A DNA stretch of 64,000 nucleotides. Origin: Christiangramia gaetbulicola (GTDB taxonomy: Bacteria; Bacteroidota; Bacteroidia; Flavobacteriales; Flavobacteriaceae). The position numbers were made by a program, and so were the translations under genes. The notes below the pieces were generated by a model that was given only the letters and a program-made list of their open reading frames with translations, was not told where the DNA came from and did no database searches. Shown here piece after piece: positions 19,901 to 26,902 of this stretch. The DNA lies in contig NZ_QBKQ01000005.1 in NCBI RefSeq assembly GCF_003054225.1, forward strand, positions 1-64,000. Direction: 5' to 3'. Every line of letters begins with the position of its first letter. The first letter of the stretch is position 1.

Positions 19901-20152
19901 ATTAATTAGCTTTTGTTTAAAACCTAGGTATCTAAATGTAAGAGAACCATCCTCATTCGAAATCGTTATCGTAAATTTACCATCGAAATTGGTTGCGGTT
20001 CCATTTTGAGTATCTGTTTCCAGGACGGTAACCCCGGCTAGAGGAACACCATATTCATCCTTAACGATTCCCGATACCTCATGCTGACTAATAGCAAATT
20101 GAGAATAGGAAAAGAGTAAGATGAAAAAGGTTTTAGTAATTAAATATTTCAT
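16904..20152 (-). CDS. SusC/RagA-family TonB-dependent outer-membrane transporter
   Basis: The 1082-residue protein has a signal peptide ending FAISQHEV. A carboxypeptidase-regulatory-like domain (GIVKDEYGVPLAGVTV) comes next, then a plug domain with the SusC signature LVVDGVPI and the GGVIIITTK segment. A long beta-barrel ends in an aromatic-containing strand (SYLVNLNVKF). It imports substrate across the outer membrane with TonB energy together with the SusD lipoprotein downstream. It heads a six-gene operon reaching 9955. Its 171-bp upstream gap is shared with a divergent, membrane-anchored putative regulator. Confidence 0.93.
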   Translation of the reverse strand: MKYLITKTFFILLFSYSQFAISQHEVSGIVKDEYGVPLAGVTVLETDTQNGTATNFDGKFTITISNEDGSLTFRYLGFKQKLINVNGQNSIDVVLEEDVESLESVVINSLGFKEKRDELGYASSTVDGETVSESGESTLLNGLSGKSSGVRITRNSGDPGAGAYIQIRGLSSITRNSQPLIVVDGVPISNDVRGNSDDSGVSQESRLNDINPNDIESISVLKGASAAALWGTQALGGVIIITTKDGSYNQGLQINYSSTFSYDEINQKYPLQTKFGQGDDGVYDQRARDSYGDLIADRPGGTDDFDTSGEFYQDQDGRIYYPIVNKNSREIYDDSNFDQIFNNGYFWENNISLSGGNEKSSVFFSISDLDQQGIIINNSDYRRTTTRLNARHKFNEVLSLDFSSTYARTSSNRIRKGASSSGLYLGLLRNPADFDISGYRGNYYSGPDASPVSDRHRSYREPLGADGTPTYNNPLWTINEQENESKVDRFITNFELTAEPTDWLDLIARVGLDHYSEERGEFFTPGSAAGAYRSGFIDNSLATNTIFNMDYIAKTQFTVNEDFSGSFLAGFNYNSKSRSVEGSEASNFIQFVDVASGIRDIDNALPENRQVTSTEGSERTAAVYSSLSLSALDMFFFNGTIRVESASTFGNNVDNTFAFPSASLAWQFTKLLDINDDFLSFGKLRASYGEVGVQPSRYNTSNTYVSPSFGDSYGGDLDLTLYGNGAFVPSASRGNTALRPERKKEIEIGTDLRFLEDRLRLSGTYFYNKTEDVLLDFPVANSTGYSSIYANGAEIENKGIELDLGYQIFLTDNFSWSVNTNFTSIENEVTDLAGIESFNLGGLSAVSSRAVEGEPLGVLWGSRTLRNEDGSIVLDENGFPVQDQVEGVIGDPNPDWQGSVSTSIKFKNFRFSALVETFQGADIYAGTKSVLRDLGRWYDTANQVTAERNYLTSEGQVINIGETFRGNIQDFGAGPVALTESWYNGEGGFFSGGNDELYIEDGSWTRLRELSVGYLWNSQWLKNTTKLQSIELTLTGRNLFLWTEFEGNDPDTNLSGISAARGIDYFNNPSTKSYLVNLNVKF

Positions 20153-20323
20153 TGGTTTGGGTTTTTTTAAAGTACTGATTGATTGAATGTACCTTTAAGG
20201 ACTATTGTTGTAACCGTAAAATTTTGCATCATTTGTTAGCAATTATATAAATTTTAAGACGTATGATTGCCACTTTAATAATTTTTAATGAATTTTATCA
20301 ATTTTTAGCGATTAAAATCTAAT

Positions 20324-21466
20324 ATGAGTCAGGAAAATACCACCTCTTATCATAAAGAATTTGTTTCAAAACTAGAATCTCTATATGGAAGTTTCGATCC
20401 CGATAAGAAGAAATTTGAATCTACCAGTAATTCGAAGATCGCCAGGGATCTTTGTTATAGTGATTCGCAGTTCTCAAGACTTATAAATAATACAGCGTCA
20501 GAAGGTGAATTCAAGAGAACATTAAGAAACGTTAACCGCTTATTGAATGAAACCCGGCTTCAAAAAGAGCATGGTTCAAAAGAGGATTCAAAACCAGTTA
20601 GTAAAAACAACTCGCTTTTATACATACTGGGCATCATCATCCTGGGGCTTTTGGCATTTATAGTTTTTAATCTTTTTGATGAACCTAAAGAAAAGGAGAT
20701 TGCCAAAGAGGACTCCAGGTACGAAATGCTCAAGTGGAGCTTCGAGAATAAATACATCAAGCCTTACGTAAAATTAAAGGAGTTGCCGGCAGATTGTGAC
20801 TATCCTTCATATAAATACCAGGGAAAATGGACTTTAAAAAATGAATATAAAATTCCATTTTTCAGGGAAAGAAATGGGTTTCATTATGTAGCTAAGGAGG
20901 CTGTGATGTTCGCAAGAAGCATGGAAGAAAGCAGCGCAGACGGGAAACAGTTTGAAGGTTATGAATATCAAATGCATGAGATCTGGTATGATAAAAGGGA
21001 ACTGCCTATAGATTCATTTCTCATTCCCAATAACAGGACAAAACTTAAAGAGTCCTATAACAGATCAGACCTGGCGCAGAATGACAATTTTGTCAAGATT
21101 GCGAATGTGCATACATTCTTTAGAAATGAATTCAGTATAGATAGCACGATTGTAGATAGAAAGGGAAAAGCCATCGGCAGGGATATTACATTCCTTTCAG
21201 AAGAAGAACTTCTTAAAAATGTTGGAGACAAAAAGCTGGTAGAGGAGCTTAAAAGTGAAATCAATTCCATAGCCAAGAATAGACTGGAGGATTTTTCAAA
21301 ACCTGTAAGTTGCCAGCCGGCACAGGTGCCTAACGTAGATTTTCATTATATAAATGAAGGTGATGAACTGAGTTTTAAATGTCAGTTCACCACCGGTAGA
21401 TTTTTAGTTGATTATGAAAAGGTCTTTGTTTTAGAGGATCAGTATATAAACAATATCTGCAGGTAA
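20324..21466 (+). CDS. Membrane-anchored protein with putative N-terminal HTH
   Basis: I do not recognise a named family. Residues 1-90 are polar and helical, and the stretch SKIARDLCYSDSQFSRLINN looks like a helix-turn-helix (IARDLC, then QFSRLIN as the recognition helix). One transmembrane helix follows at about residues 98-118 (LLYILGIIILGLLAFIVF). A ~260-residue domain then lies on the other side of the membrane. This layout fits a one-component membrane-bound regulator that senses an envelope signal. It is divergent from susC with 171 bp between, the usual place for a SusCD regulator. It ends one base short of the convergent pckA stop. DNA binding is inferred only. Confidence 0.6.
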   Translation: MSQENTTSYHKEFVSKLESLYGSFDPDKKKFESTSNSKIARDLCYSDSQFSRLINNTASEGEFKRTLRNVNRLLNETRLQKEHGSKEDSKPVSKNNSLLYILGIIILGLLAFIVFNLFDEPKEKEIAKEDSRYEMLKWSFENKYIKPYVKLKELPADCDYPSYKYQGKWTLKNEYKIPFFRERNGFHYVAKEAVMFARSMEESSADGKQFEGYEYQMHEIWYDKRELPIDSFLIPNNRTKLKESYNRSDLAQNDNFVKIANVHTFFRNEFSIDSTIVDRKGKAIGRDITFLSEEELLKNVGDKKLVEELKSEINSIAKNRLEDFSKPVSCQPAQVPNVDFHYINEGDELSFKCQFTTGRFLVDYEKVFVLEDQYINNICR

Positions 21467-21467
21467 T

Positions 21468-23045
21468 TTAAAAATCAAATCTTTGAGGTCCGCCTCTTCT
21501 AATGTCTTCATTAGCATAATCTTCGAATTTCTCGAAATTCTTTCTAAAAGAATTAGATAATTTAAAGGCCATAGTATAATATTTCTGATCATCATTCCAG
21601 GTTGCTCTCGGGCTCAAAACCTTGTCTGGGACTCCAGGGCAGGTTCTAGGCTGGGCAACTCCAAATACTGAATGAATGTGATATTTCTCGTAAGAATATT
21701 TCGAACCTAATTTACCTTCCAGGATCGCATTCACCATGGCACGGGTATATTTCAATTTTATCCTTGTACCAACGCCATAAGGTCCGCCCGTCCATCCGGT
21801 ATTGATAAGCCATACATTCGCCCCGCTTTTATCGATCTTGTCGCTCAGCATTTCGGCATATTTAGTTGGATGTAAGGGCATGAACGGAGCTCCAAAACAG
21901 GCCGAAAAAGAAGGCACTGGATCTACAATTCCAGCTTCAGTTCCTGCAATTTTAGAAGTATAACCAGAAATGAAATGATAGGCCGCCTGGCTGGAAGTTA
22001 ATTTTGATACCGGGGGTAATACTCCAAAGGCATCCGCAGTAAGGAAAAAGATATTCTTTGGGTTTTTCCCTACAGAAGGGGTCTGAATATTATTTATATG
22101 ATTTATGGGATAACTTACCCTGGTATTTTGAGTTATGGAAGTATCGGCAAAATCCACTTTTCCGTCTTTAATAATAACGTTCTCGAGTAAAGATCCTTTT
22201 TTAATGGCGTTGTAGATATCTGGTTCAGACTCCTTATCCAGGTTGATCACCTTGGCGTAGCAACCTCCTTCAAAATTAAAGATGCGATCATCTGGAGTCC
22301 AGCCGTGTTCATCATCACCAATAAGTTTTCTATCTGGGTCTGCAGACAAGGTCGTTTTTCCTGTACCTGAAAGACCAAAGAAAATTGCGGTGTCTTCATC
22401 TTTACCAACGTTCGCAGAACAATGCATGGGAAGAACATTATGCTCTACCGGTAGAATGAAATTAAGCGCAGAAAATATTCCTTTTTTAATTTCACCGGTA
22501 TAACCGGTTCCTCCAATTAAAACGGTCTTTTCACTGAAATTAAGCACAGCGAAATTTTCCTGGCGCGTACCATGAACTTTAGGATCTGCCATAAATCCCG
22601 GTGCATCTATTACCGTCCAGTCCTTTTTGAAGTTCTCCAGTTCAGACTTTTCGGGTCTTAGGAACATATTGTATGCAAAAAGGTTGGACCAGGCATATTC
22701 GGTAATGACTTCAAGCTTTAAACGATATTTTTCCAAAGCTCCGGCATAGGCAAATCTTTTAAAAAGATCCTTTCCGTCCAGGTACTCAAGAACATCTTCT
22801 TTGAGCTTGTTAAAATTTTCGGTAGTGAAAGGAAGGTTTATATCTCCCCAGTTCACTTTTTCTTCGGTAATCTCGTCCCTGACTATAAATCGATCTTTAG
22901 GAGACCTACCGGTAAACTTCCCGGTATTTATAGCCAGGCTTCCAGAATCTGTTAATTCACCCTGATTATTTTTTAGAGTTATATCAGTCAATTCTTCGGG
23001 GTCTAACTGAAAATAGACTTTGGATTTTGAATTATCGATATCCAT
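21468..23045 (-). CDS. pckA: Phosphoenolpyruvate carboxykinase (ATP)
   Basis: This cytosolic enzyme decarboxylates and phosphorylates oxaloacetate to PEP with ATP, the entry step of gluconeogenesis. The 525-residue length is normal for the ATP-type family. Visible motifs are GRSPKDRFIV near the N-terminus, the PEPCK signature with metal ligands around LPMHCSANVG, the kinase-1a P-loop GLSGTGKTTLS, the kinase-2 LIGDDEHGW and NTGWTGGPYG with the Arg GTRIKL. It is monocistronic. The convergent neighbour stops one base away with no terminator between. Confidence 0.96.
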   Translation of the reverse strand: MDIDNSKSKVYFQLDPEELTDITLKNNQGELTDSGSLAINTGKFTGRSPKDRFIVRDEITEEKVNWGDINLPFTTENFNKLKEDVLEYLDGKDLFKRFAYAGALEKYRLKLEVITEYAWSNLFAYNMFLRPEKSELENFKKDWTVIDAPGFMADPKVHGTRQENFAVLNFSEKTVLIGGTGYTGEIKKGIFSALNFILPVEHNVLPMHCSANVGKDEDTAIFFGLSGTGKTTLSADPDRKLIGDDEHGWTPDDRIFNFEGGCYAKVINLDKESEPDIYNAIKKGSLLENVIIKDGKVDFADTSITQNTRVSYPINHINNIQTPSVGKNPKNIFFLTADAFGVLPPVSKLTSSQAAYHFISGYTSKIAGTEAGIVDPVPSFSACFGAPFMPLHPTKYAEMLSDKIDKSGANVWLINTGWTGGPYGVGTRIKLKYTRAMVNAILEGKLGSKYSYEKYHIHSVFGVAQPRTCPGVPDKVLSPRATWNDDQKYYTMAFKLSNSFRKNFEKFEDYANEDIRRGGPQRFDF

Positions 23046-23269
23046 ATTTTTAAGTTTTTATAACTAACGCTAAGCAATATGTGTAAATTATTACGAAAAC
23101 CTTGTAGTTTAAAGTTTTTTAATAAATTTTATTGAAATTTATTGGAACCACCTTATGCATCTTAATTGAAATTTTCTCTATTAAGATCCATATTTTTAAA
23201 GCATATTTAGAGGTTCTTAGCAGGATGAGATTTAGAAAGAAATAACAATTGTAATTATTAAAACATAGT

Positions 23270-23491
23270 ATGTCTAAAACAAAACTTACAGTATTAAGCA
23301 ACGGATCTTTAAAGGTTCAGGGAGATTTTGAGATCGTAGATAAGGACGGTAATGTCTATGACCTCGGCGGTAGAGACCTGGTTTCTCTTTGTCGTTGTGG
23401 ATTATCCAACAACAAACCATTTTGTGATGGTTCACATAGAAATCATTTTGAGCACACGGCGGAAGCTTTTGATCTGCCTCCTAAAAAATAA
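23270..23491 (+). CDS. CDGSH iron-sulfur domain protein
   Basis: The 73-residue product contains one CDGSH motif, CRCGLSNNKPFCDGSHRNHF. It supplies the three-Cys, one-His ligand set of a [2Fe-2S] cluster of the mitoNEET type. Such small proteins are linked to iron-sulfur or redox handling. It has no signal or membrane helix and should be cytoplasmic. A strong bidirectional terminator follows. Confidence 0.9.
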   Translation: MSKTKLTVLSNGSLKVQGDFEIVDKDGNVYDLGGRDLVSLCRCGLSNNKPFCDGSHRNHFEHTAEAFDLPPKK

Positions 23492-23516
23492 TTGGAAACC
23501 TGATCTGAAGGAATTA

Positions 23517-23550
23517 AAAAAAGCAACATCTAAAAGGTGTTGCTTTTTTA
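23517..23550. terminator. Bidirectional terminator
   Basis: The stem AAGCAACATC/GGTGTTGCTT, with one G-T pair and a 5-nt loop, is flanked by A-runs and T-runs. It lies between the convergent CDGSH gene and a small membrane-protein gene. Confidence 0.85.
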
Positions 23551-23787
23551 TTTAGTTCTGAAATATTTTATGAGCGCGATCAAAGAAACGATTGCCCAAA
23601 CAGCTTCAAGGATTATAAAAGGCAGGTAGTTCATTAGAATTGAAGCCAGGCAAGCCATAGCGGCTCCAATTAAATTCAATAAAATAAAAGCGAGACTTTC
23701 ATTGGAGATCTTTTTGCTAACATTTAAAATATAAGCCAGTAAGATCTGAAAGACTCCGGCAAAACCTACCCAGTCAACTAAATCCAT
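23548..23787 (-). CDS. CBU_0592-like small membrane protein
   Basis: The 79-residue protein has three predicted transmembrane helices (start to LAYIL, FILLNLIGAAMACLASIL, AVWAIVSLIALI). The pattern GFAGVFQILLAYIL with NLIGA resembles the CBU_0592 family of small membrane proteins, whose function is unknown. It overlaps the edge of the shared terminator. Confidence 0.7.
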   Translation of the reverse strand: MDLVDWVGFAGVFQILLAYILNVSKKISNESLAFILLNLIGAAMACLASILMNYLPFIILEAVWAIVSLIALIKYFRTK

Positions 23788-23840
23788 GAAAATTGGAAAA
23801 TTTGATGATTCAAAGGAAATTCTGCTTAGGTTGAAATATT

Positions 23841-24047
23841 CTAAAGATCGGGGATCTCCTTAAACTTACCGTTTTTTAAATGCCCCAAAACGATCACCTC
23901 TTTACTTTCCTTATATTCTTCGATAGCTAACTTCAGTTGTTCTTTAGTGTCACGGTGTATCTTCACCCCACTTTTTTGATTCTTGTTGCGGACCTCTATA
24001 TAGTATCCGTCCCTTAATTCTTTTGGTTTTGTCGATGGCCTTCCCAT
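23841..24047 (-). CDS. Small conserved-type basic protein, function unknown
   Basis: The 68-residue product begins MGRPSTKPKELRDGYYIEVR and is rich in lysine and glutamate. It has no membrane segment. The N-terminal GRPSTKPK is reminiscent of small DNA-binding tails, and similar short proteins occur in flavobacteria, but I cannot name a family. A strong purine-rich site (GAGGAGG) lies about 20 bases upstream of the ATG, unusual for this AT-rich, SD-poor sequence. Confidence 0.6.
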   Translation of the reverse strand: MGRPSTKPKELRDGYYIEVRNKNQKSGVKIHRDTKEQLKLAIEEYKESKEVIVLGHLKNGKFKEIPDL

Positions 24048-24455
24048 AGTTATCTTTTTTTACCTCCTCGTGCAATATAAATCCTTATTTCGGAAAAAAT
24101 TGACATTTCTTGTATCTAATATAAAAAAAAGACTAAGGGTTTTATGAATTTCTTGAGAGAGGATATACTTTTTAGGTAATCCTAATCGAAAAATATGAGA
24201 TGAGGAAAATCTATTCTCATGGTATTTAAGAACTGATTTCAACGTATTCTTTATTTCTTAAATACTATCTGGAATCAGTAATTCCGCTACTTTTTCAGGT
24301 TTATGTGAGGAATTTGATCTCCTCATTAATTTTTAACGTCCCGATTAAAAGTTTTGTTCTAATGAATTAATTACGGTAAATTCATTTAATATTCTGAAAA
24401 ACAAATACTTGTAAGTTTCAACTGTTCTTTATTAAGTTACCAATATTAGGATATT
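24048..24455. other. Gene-free 408-bp intergenic region with inverted repeats
   Basis: I see no credible gene. The short minus-strand frame at 24060-24242 has no family features. The region holds a perfect 11-bp inverted repeat (GTATTTAAGAA at 24222-24232, complement at 24255-24265, 22-nt loop). A smaller hairpin TGAGGA/TCCTCA at 24306-24325 is followed by a T-rich stretch. It should include the promoters of the divergent small-protein and porin genes. Confidence 0.45.
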
Positions 24456-25580
24456 ATGAAAATCATATTTACTGTTTTACTCTCTATTCTTTTTCAAATG
24501 GCCTTTAGTCAGAATTCAGATTCTTTAAAAGTAGAGCTTGCGCCATACACCAGTTTACGTGGTCATTTCGGAGTTTATAATGAAGAGATCGAGGTGCAGG
24601 AGAATGCCTCGAGGCTTGGTTTTGAAGTTTCGGTTTCCAAAAATGATATAAGGTACTTCGCCGTGGTAGAATTAGGAATTAGCCTTTTTAAAAGCAATCA
24701 GCAATTCAATACAGATGCCAATACCAATAGCGGATTTCTCGCTATAGATAATTCTCAGGAAAACCAGGTTTTTGGTAACAGGCTTGGATTTTTAGGTGCC
24801 GACTTTGGTAAATATGGTATTATCTCGGTAGGGAAGCAGTGGAGCGTTTATTATGATATCACTGGTTACACAGATAAATTCAATGTATTTGGGGGGAAGG
24901 GAAGTGCAACCTATGTGGCTAATTCAGATGGAGGGGAAACGGGAACCGGTCGTGCTTCACAATCTCTTATCTACAGGAATAGCTTTGGAAATTTGAAGAT
25001 CGGTGGTCAATTACAATTTCGTACTACCCTCAATGATCATTTGTTCGATGGATATGGGTTTAGCGCGCAATATGAATTGCTCAAGGGATTAAAGCTTGGA
25101 GGCGCTTATAATCGAACGCTGCTGGCAGATTTAGTGATAGATAATTTCCTGGGAATGGATGATCATCCAGAATATTATACGTTTGGCTTAAATTTCAATA
25201 ATGAAACCTGGGATATTGGGTTGGTATATGCCAACCAGACCAATGGAGATCTTTCTGAAATAGTGGTAGAGGATGAATTGATCGCTGAAGTTTATGATGC
25301 TGATGGATTTGAAGCTTTTGTAAAATTCATGAAACCAAAATATGCTTTTCTACTGGGGTACAATCAGTATGATCCAGATCTGAATGACCTTCCCTTGCAG
25401 GGTGAATTTAATACCCGCGATATTGTTTTTGGAGCAGAATTCAAACCCACCAAAAGAGCATATCTATATGGAGAATACAGGATTGCTGCCGGGGATAGCA
25501 GGTTAGAATTAAGAGAAACCGACGTCTTTACCCTTGGTATACGTATCGATCTAAGCAATACGTACAGCAAAAATTTCTAA
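24456..25580 (+). CDS. Outer-membrane porin
   Basis: The 374-residue protein has a cleavable signal peptide ending MAFSQ. The rest has the alternating pattern of a 16-strand-like beta barrel, with the common porin elements RLGF, GKQWSVYYDITG and YLYGEYRIA. It ends in NTYSKNF, an outer-membrane C-terminal strand ending in Phe. It should form a passive diffusion pore. The gene is monocistronic and the solute is unknown. Confidence 0.85.
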   Translation: MKIIFTVLLSILFQMAFSQNSDSLKVELAPYTSLRGHFGVYNEEIEVQENASRLGFEVSVSKNDIRYFAVVELGISLFKSNQQFNTDANTNSGFLAIDNSQENQVFGNRLGFLGADFGKYGIISVGKQWSVYYDITGYTDKFNVFGGKGSATYVANSDGGETGTGRASQSLIYRNSFGNLKIGGQLQFRTTLNDHLFDGYGFSAQYELLKGLKLGGAYNRTLLADLVIDNFLGMDDHPEYYTFGLNFNNETWDIGLVYANQTNGDLSEIVVEDELIAEVYDADGFEAFVKFMKPKYAFLLGYNQYDPDLNDLPLQGEFNTRDIVFGAEFKPTKRAYLYGEYRIAAGDSRLELRETDVFTLGIRIDLSNTYSKNF

Positions 25581-25673
25581 TTCTTTTAATTTCAGGTTCA
25601 GATTTCACCTGAATAAGTAATCTTGCCGTAATGATTCTTTTCGAAAAACTCGAACCCTCGTAAAAGAAAAAAA

Positions 25674-25690
25674 CCGGGATTTATACCCGG
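25674..25690 (-). terminator. Probable terminator of the GH13/FAD oxidoreductase operon
   Basis: A short stem CCGGG/CCCGG with a 7-nt loop is followed on the minus strand by TTTTTTTCTTTT. The stem is short but the U-tract is strong. It begins 8 bases beyond the oxidoreductase stop. Confidence 0.6.
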
Positions 25691-25697
25691 GCTTAGC

Positions 25698-26900
25698 TTA
25701 TCTCCCAAATTTATAATACTCCAGGAATTCATGAGGTTCATTCTTTAAGATCGGTAAGATACAGTCCATGGCCATTACGCTAAACGTAATCCCGTTGCCA
25801 CCGAAGCCCAGAATATAGGATTCATTTTTCTGAAGATCTGGCTTTCCCAGGTATGGGAGCCCGTCTTTGGTCTCGCCAAATGTACCGGCCCAGGAATAAT
25901 CTGGGATATAGTCAATTTCGGGAAAGGTTTTTCTAAATGATTTGAGCAGTGCTTTTTCCTTTTTGGGCAATAATGCGTCTCGACCTTTAGCATTTTTAAA
26001 ATTTTCGTCCCCGCCACCCATAATGATCCGGTTATCTGCCGTAGCCCTGAAATAGAGGTAAGGCTCTTCGGTATTCCAGAATATATGATCTTTAAATCCC
26101 GGCGGTATTTTTTTGAAGGCTTCACTGGCCATAGCATAGGTGCTTTTCAGTTTCACCACATCTTCCTTCAGGGTCTTAGTACTTTCATAACCGGTGCAGT
26201 GGATCACATGCTCTGTTTTTATGCTGAAGTTCGAGTTGGTTGTTAATTCCATCCCGTCTTCGGTACTTTTAAATTCCACGATCTCGTTTCTATCAAAAAT
26301 TCTAAGTCCCTTATCGGTACAATAATTTAATAGGTCCTTGGAGAGTTCGTATGGATCCATCACCGCACCAGACCTGGACCTTATTCCTAGTAATCCTTTC
26401 TGGATGCCTAGTTCTTGTAGCTGATTATTCTCCAGTAATTCTACATCAAAACCATGTTCTTTCCTCGCCTCGAATTCTTTCCTGATGAAATCCAGATCAG
26501 ATTTACTTGAAGTGAAATAAACGCTTTTCTTTTTCCGGAATTCGCAATCACTATTTATACTCTTCACGATCTTCTCCAGATCGAATATGGCCTTTTCGCA
26601 GTTCTTGTAACTGCTAACCGCATTGGTGATGCCTACTTTTTCTATAAGCAGATGCAAGGGTTCATCTATCTCGTACTGAAGCATGGCGGTACTGGCGGCA
26701 CTGCTACCGTTAAAGACATCTCTACGTTCCACCATTACCACCTTATAGCCTTCATTTCCCAGTTTATAGGCGATTAATGCGCCAGTGATGCCACCGCCAA
26801 TAATTACAACCGGTGAGCTTATGTTTTCCTGAAGTGAAGGGTAGCTGGTTCCCAGGCTGTTCTTTATAAGCCAGTAAGGCTCGTTAGATCTAATATCCAT
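25698..26900 (-). CDS. FAD-dependent oxidoreductase (DAO family)
   Basis: The 400-residue enzyme has the N-terminal Rossmann dinucleotide motif VVIIGGGITGALIAYKLG, followed by MVERRD, whose glutamate would bind the adenosine ribose. The C-terminal FAD segment reads LGFGGNGITFSVMA. This is the D-amino-acid oxidase/glycine oxidase-like fold, which oxidises amines or amino acids. The substrate is not evident. The gene lies 2 bp behind the GH13 gene in the same direction, so the two are cotranscribed. Confidence 0.85.
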   Translation of the reverse strand: MDIRSNEPYWLIKNSLGTSYPSLQENISSPVVIIGGGITGALIAYKLGNEGYKVVMVERRDVFNGSSAASTAMLQYEIDEPLHLLIEKVGITNAVSSYKNCEKAIFDLEKIVKSINSDCEFRKKKSVYFTSSKSDLDFIRKEFEARKEHGFDVELLENNQLQELGIQKGLLGIRSRSGAVMDPYELSKDLLNYCTDKGLRIFDRNEIVEFKSTEDGMELTTNSNFSIKTEHVIHCTGYESTKTLKEDVVKLKSTYAMASEAFKKIPPGFKDHIFWNTEEPYLYFRATADNRIIMGGGDENFKNAKGRDALLPKKEKALLKSFRKTFPEIDYIPDYSWAGTFGETKDGLPYLGKPDLQKNESYILGFGGNGITFSVMAMDCILPILKNEPHEFLEYYKFGR

Positions 26901-26902
26901 TG

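Noticed and set aside
23119-23301. Minus-strand open frame upstream of pckA
   Set aside because: Low-complexity, AT-rich translation that overlaps the start of the CDGSH gene; it is probably the pckA promoter region.
24060-24242. Minus-strand open frame of 60 codons
   Set aside because: No ribosome site, no family features, and it spans the inverted repeat at 24222; it looks like chance.
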